Of a DNA stretch of 38,164 nucleotides, positions 34,910 to 38,164 are shown one piece after another; positions within the stretch are counted from its first letter, which is position 1, and every line of letters begins with the position of its first letter. The stretch comes from an uncultured Caryophanales bacterium. Lineage in GTDB: Bacteria; Bacillota_I; Bacilli_A; RFN20; CAG-288. The notes beneath the pieces are model-generated. The model saw nothing but the letters and a program-made list of their open reading frames with translations. It did no database searches and was not told the DNA's origin. The stretch is from assembly GCA_937896065.1 (NCBI GenBank), contig CALBLI010000036.1, positions 1-38,164 of the forward strand, given 5' to 3'. Both the position numbers and the translations under genes were made by a program.

Positions 34910-36103
34910 ATGAAATTTAAACGTGTATTTTTAATTGTTATGGATTCTGTTGGCATTGGTGCTGAACCTGATGCGGAAAAGTTTGGTGATGCTGGAAGTA
35001 ATACTTGGGTTCATACTGCTGAAAAATGTAATGGTTTAAATGTTCCAAATATCAATTCGTTAGGTATTGCTGATCTTGCCACAATAATGGGTACAAATAA
35101 AGTTGAACATCCTAAATCATATATTCAAACTTTAAGAGAAGAATCAAATGGTAAAGACACATTAACAGGTCACTGGGAAATGATGGGCATTTACACTCCT
35201 AATCCTTTAGTTACTTTTACTGATACTGGCTTCCCAAAAGAGCTTATTGATGAGTTGAGTGAAAGAACCGGTCGTCAATATATTGGTAATTACTCTGAAA
35301 GTGGCACAGTTATTTTGGAAAAATTAGGCGAAGAAGCAATGAATGAAGGCAAAATAATTATTTATACATCTGCTGATTCTGTTTTGCAGCTTGCTGCCCA
35401 CGTTGGCGTTATTCCTCTTGATGAATTATATCATTGCTGTGAGGTTGCAAGAGAAATCACTTTAAAACCTGAATGGAAAGTTGGAAGAATTATTGCTAGA
35501 CCATTTTTAGGGACATCAGCTTCTAATTTCTATCGCACTAGTGATAGAAGAGACTATGCATTATCACCAGCTGGAAGAACATCACTTGATGACTTAAAAG
35601 ATAATGGTAATGATGTAATAGCTATTGGTAAAATACATGATATATTCAATGGCGTTGGTATTACAGAAAGTCAACACACAGTTAGCAATCATGATGGTAT
35701 GTTAAAAACTATTGATATTGCAAAAAATAGAGATTTTACTGGCTTATGCTTTGTTAATTTGGTCGAATTTGATTCTTCATATGGTCATAGAAGAAACCCA
35801 ATTGGATATGGTAAATGTATAGAAGAATTCGATAATGATTTAGGACAATTATTACCACTTCTTAAGGATGATGACTTACTGTTGATTACAGCTGATCATG
35901 GAAATGATCCAACTTGGACAGGCAGTGATCACACTAGAGAAAGAGTTCCACTTATGTCATATTCACCAGCTTATAAAAATGGTAAATTACTAGATGAAAA
36001 AGAAACATTTGCTTGCATTGGGAAAACAGTTTTAGCTAATTTTGATATTAAAGCAAGTGAAAATGAAATTGGTTCGACAATTGATGAACTTTTAAATGAT
36101 TAA
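34910..36103 (+). CDS. deoB: Phosphopentomutase
   Basis: A 397-aa alkaline-phosphatase-superfamily enzyme interconverting (deoxy)ribose 1-phosphate and 5-phosphate in nucleoside catabolism. Metal and phosphothreonine regions are clear: VMDSVGIGAEPDAEKFGDAGSNTW, GKDTLTGHWEMMG (the active-site Thr lies here), ARPFLG, LSPAGRTSLDDL, NLVEFDSSYGHRRN, and ITADHGNDPTWTGSDHTRERVPL. Length is exactly typical. It overlaps the next gene by 8 nt, tying nucleoside breakdown to the transporter downstream. Confidence 0.97.
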   Translation: MKFKRVFLIVMDSVGIGAEPDAEKFGDAGSNTWVHTAEKCNGLNVPNINSLGIADLATIMGTNKVEHPKSYIQTLREESNGKDTLTGHWEMMGIYTPNPLVTFTDTGFPKELIDELSERTGRQYIGNYSESGTVILEKLGEEAMNEGKIIIYTSADSVLQLAAHVGVIPLDELYHCCEVAREITLKPEWKVGRIIARPFLGTSASNFYRTSDRRDYALSPAGRTSLDDLKDNGNDVIAIGKIHDIFNGVGITESQHTVSNHDGMLKTIDIAKNRDFTGLCFVNLVEFDSSYGHRRNPIGYGKCIEEFDNDLGQLLPLLKDDDLLLITADHGNDPTWTGSDHTRERVPLMSYSPAYKNGKLLDEKETFACIGKTVLANFDIKASENEIGSTIDELLND

Positions 36104-37061
36104 TCTAATAAAAAAAACACGTATATTTTTCTTGATAAATATTTTATTTTTCACTTCATGCAACAAAGAAACTGTTAATGCAATTTATCCTAAATATTAT
36201 GGAAAAAGTGTTTTAGAGACTGCAATTGTTCTAAATAGTGGATATTTTCAAAACGAAAAGATTGATTTTGTTATTTCTTCTGAACCTGTTGTAACTAAAA
36301 CATTAAGCAATAATTCAAATCTTGAAGTTATTGAAAATCTTACTGACAAATTTTCAAATAAATATAACACTAATGGATTCCCTCAAGCTGGATTATTTAT
36401 TAGGAGTGATTTAGATAATAATTTAGATACAACTTTTTTAGCTAATTTGAAATTTAATCTTTATGATTTGAAAAATAATTCTTCTTTAAACACTGTTGAA
36501 AACATTAATAATTTGTTTAGTATTCAAGAGCAAAATCAACAACTTGGTTATAATTATGAACTTATCAAAAGTATACAAAAAAATAATAGGTTCGGCTTTA
36601 TAGAATTTAATGAAATAAAAAAAGAAAAATTGATATTGGATTTTAAATTATTTGATATAGATATGGATCATAATATTTTTTCCAAACACTATGAAGATGA
36701 TGTTGCAGCAAAAGAAACTAATAGATTGCAATACTCAGTATATTTACCTAGTGGTGCTCCTACTTTAGCATTTTCAAATCTATTAAAAAATGAAAATGTA
36801 AATATTACTACTTCAAGCATGATTTCATCTAATTTTTCTAATAAATCTGCTGATTTTTTAATTATTGATGCGGTTACAGGTTATAAATTAAGCAAAGCAA
36901 ATTCATACTCATATAAATTGGTTTCTATGCTGACATATGGCAATTTGTTTTTAATTAAAACCAGAAAAAATGAAAATTATAATCTAGATCAAAATTCAAA
37001 TATTTTTTCATTTGGTGAAAATATGATTCCTGATATGGTTTTTAAAAAGATATATGAATAA
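36096..37061 (+). CDS. Lipoprotein; apparently circularly permuted ABC substrate-binding protein
   Basis: A 321-aa lipoprotein (signal ends FTSC, Cys 22). It resembles the NMT1/nitrate-sulfonate type binding proteins, but with lobes in reversed order. Residues 36-105 (SVLETAIVLNSGY, FVISSEPVVTKTL, GFPQAGLFIRSDL) are the usual second half of such proteins. Residues 213-316 (YSVYLPSGAPTLAFSNLL, SMLTYGNLFLIKT, FGENMIPDMVF) are the usual first half. The chain ends where the second half would normally begin. The frame is open throughout and the lipobox sits before the swapped lobe, so it looks functional, not broken. It overlaps deoB by 8 nt and the permease gene by 8 nt. Ligand unknown. Confidence 0.75.
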   Translation: MINLIKKTRIFFLINILFFTSCNKETVNAIYPKYYGKSVLETAIVLNSGYFQNEKIDFVISSEPVVTKTLSNNSNLEVIENLTDKFSNKYNTNGFPQAGLFIRSDLDNNLDTTFLANLKFNLYDLKNNSSLNTVENINNLFSIQEQNQQLGYNYELIKSIQKNNRFGFIEFNEIKKEKLILDFKLFDIDMDHNIFSKHYEDDVAAKETNRLQYSVYLPSGAPTLAFSNLLKNENVNITTSSMISSNFSNKSADFLIIDAVTGYKLSKANSYSYKLVSMLTYGNLFLIKTRKNENYNLDQNSNIFSFGENMIPDMVFKKIYE

Positions 37062-37821
37062 TAAAAATTATTTTAAAAAAAGTTTGAAATATATTTCTTA
37101 TGTAATAGGTATTATTGCGTTTGTCTTGATATATGAAATATTAGCTTTTACTTGTTTTAAAACACAGATGGACGAGTTTTTTATTAATTTAAATAATTCA
37201 TTTATACTAATTAGTGATATAAATACATTAAAAGCGTTAGGATACACGTTTTTAATGTTGATATTTTCAGTACTAATTTCGTTTTTTTTAGCTATAATTC
37301 TCGGATCAATTTCAGGATATTATAAAACAATATATAATTTACTAAGTCCAACTATCAGTGTATTAAAATCTATGCCATTGATTGGTTTGATATTAATATT
37401 TATTTCAAAATTTAAATACTATGAAATTATTGTTAATTTTACTGTCATATTTCCTATAATTTACTATCAAATAGCTAAATTTACTTTTGATACTAGAAAA
37501 GAATATGAAAATGTTTTAAGAATTGAAGGGAAGAACAATCCTATTGAAGTTTTATTTAAAGTTATATATCCATTAAATAAAGATAAAATTTTTCTAATCT
37601 TGCTTCAAGTTATTGGCGTTGGAATAAAGACAGAAATAATGGCTGAAACGTTTGGATATTCAACTTATAAATATGGTATAGGCAAATTGATATACATGTC
37701 ATATTCTAATGCTATGTATAAGACGATGAATAATTATATTACGCTTTCAATAGTGATAGCTCTTATAATTGATTGCACGATTTATATCACAAAATCAAGA
37801 ATTATTAAAACTAAAAAGTAA
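37054..37821 (+). CDS. ABC permease, SsuC/TauC/ThiX type
   Basis: A 255-aa permease with about six helices. The BPD_transp_1 coupling loop is present: ENVLRIEGKNNPIEVLFKVIYPLNKDKI, with the EAA-type Glu/Gly pattern, preceded by SPTISVLKSMPLIGLILIFI and followed by IKTEIMAETFGYSTYKYGIGKLI. This class imports nitrate, sulfonate or thiamine-precursor-like compounds together with an NMT1-type binding protein, which is the gene before it. No ATPase gene follows in the window. The ATG overlaps the lipoprotein's end by 8 nt. The final codons are part of a 20-bp direct repeat. Confidence 0.88.
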   Translation: MNNKNYFKKSLKYISYVIGIIAFVLIYEILAFTCFKTQMDEFFINLNNSFILISDINTLKALGYTFLMLIFSVLISFFLAIILGSISGYYKTIYNLLSPTISVLKSMPLIGLILIFISKFKYYEIIVNFTVIFPIIYYQIAKFTFDTRKEYENVLRIEGKNNPIEVLFKVIYPLNKDKIFLILLQVIGVGIKTEIMAETFGYSTYKYGIGKLIYMSYSNAMYKTMNNYITLSIVIALIIDCTIYITKSRIIKTKK

Positions 37822-37885
37822 TAAAATAGTACTAAATTACTCCTAAATAGCTGTATATATTTATTAGTAATAAAATAGTACTAAA
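37817..37885 (+). repeat. 20-bp direct repeat pair
   Basis: The 20-mer agtaataaaatagtactaaa occurs exactly at 37817-37836 and again at 37866-37885, 49 bp apart. The first copy includes the last bases of the permease gene. Each copy contains one TAGTACTA palindrome. Confidence 0.85.
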
Positions 37886-38045
37886 AATATACTAATTAAT
37901 TTATATAAAATATTGATAGAATACTTGAATATATTTTTAGTGTTTAGTAGTTAATTAGTACTAATTTATTACTATTTATAAATTAGTAGACGAATTACAT
38001 TATATACCAAAATTGATCTATATAGTTAGTATAAAATTAGTACTA
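37827..38045. repeat. Array of four TAGTACTA palindromes
   Basis: TAGTACTA occurs at 37827-37834, 37876-37883, 37956-37963 and 38038-38045. The third is within a 14-bp perfect palindrome AATTAGTACTAATT (37953-37966). Several TAGTA or TACTA half-sites lie between and after them. The whole 37822-38164 stretch is non-coding, extremely A/T-rich and has no open frame, tRNA or clear terminator that I can see. Confidence 0.75.
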
Positions 38046-38164
38046 TTTTAATACTAATAATTTATTTTATTTCATAATAAACATTATACGAAGTAGCAAA
38101 AAAAAGATAAAAACATTTAAAGTAATCATATACTAAATAAATAAAATTATAGATTAGTAATATT

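Noticed and set aside
1..38164. Mollicute genetic code (TGA as Trp)
   Set aside because: Tryptophans in the conserved genes are TGG and several genes end naturally at TGA, for example xseA, the 295-aa exoprotein gene and the 784-aa ABC gene.
37822..38164. CRISPR array
   Set aside because: The repeats are 8-bp palindromes at uneven distances with A/T-only surroundings, without 25-40 bp repeats or regular unique spacers.

Overview
The window is about 38 kb of very AT-rich bacterial DNA with dense, mostly co-directional gene clusters. Spacing is short, start and stop codons often overlap, AGGAG-type ribosome binding sites are common, and TGA is used as a stop (for example the 185-aa membrane gene ending at 27494 and xseA). 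This points to a Bacilli/Firmicutes-type genome using code 11, not a TGA=Trp mollicute. The gene set is Asp23-nusB-xseA-xseB-dxs-recN, xerD-deoB, a Na+-pumping oxaloacetate decarboxylase and the MEP enzyme Dxs. It suggests an anaerobic, fermentative, small-genome gut Bacillus-class lineage (RF39- or Erysipelotrichales-like). That placement is inference from gene content only.

Layout. (1) 1-1971, minus strand: a MIF-family tautomerase cut by the left edge, a GtrA-domain membrane protein and an unknown membrane protein, with a good promoter at 1997-2025. (2) 2155-3777, plus: adenine deaminase. (3) 3843-8846, minus: a three-gene unit made of a Sec-exported beta-rich protein of unknown family and two large ABC proteins, each an ATPase fused to a MacB/FtsX-like permease. 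Together the two ATPases look like a heterodimer with one complete and one degenerate ATP site. (4) 9112-14475, plus: oxaloacetate decarboxylase (oadA, oadG, biotin carrier, oadB), then biotin ligase, BioY and an unknown anchored protein, ending at a clear terminator; then pckA (14620-16236). (5) 16349-20907, minus: FecCD-type permease, ATPase, lipoprotein binding protein, SAM methyltransferase and an unknown membrane protein. (6) 20947-21671, minus: tRNA-His and rpsD, the latter with a roughly 150-nt leader. (7) 21973-34841, plus: leuS, tex, Asp23-family gene, membrane protein, nusB, xseA, xseB, dxs, recN, dinB, xerD. (8) 34910-37821, plus: deoB, a lipoprotein that reads as a circularly permuted ABC substrate-binding protein, and its permease. 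(9) 37822-38164: non-coding DNA carrying four copies of the palindrome TAGTACTA.

How the parts fit. PEP carboxykinase and oxaloacetate decarboxylase meet at oxaloacetate, so carbon can pass between PEP, oxaloacetate and pyruvate while Na+ is pumped. The biotin that the decarboxylase needs is imported (BioY) and attached (BirA) by genes in the same operon. Adenine deaminase and DeoB indicate nucleobase and nucleoside salvage. The most novel-looking items are the beta-rich exoprotein/dual ABC operon, the permuted binding protein and the terminal TAGTACTA array.
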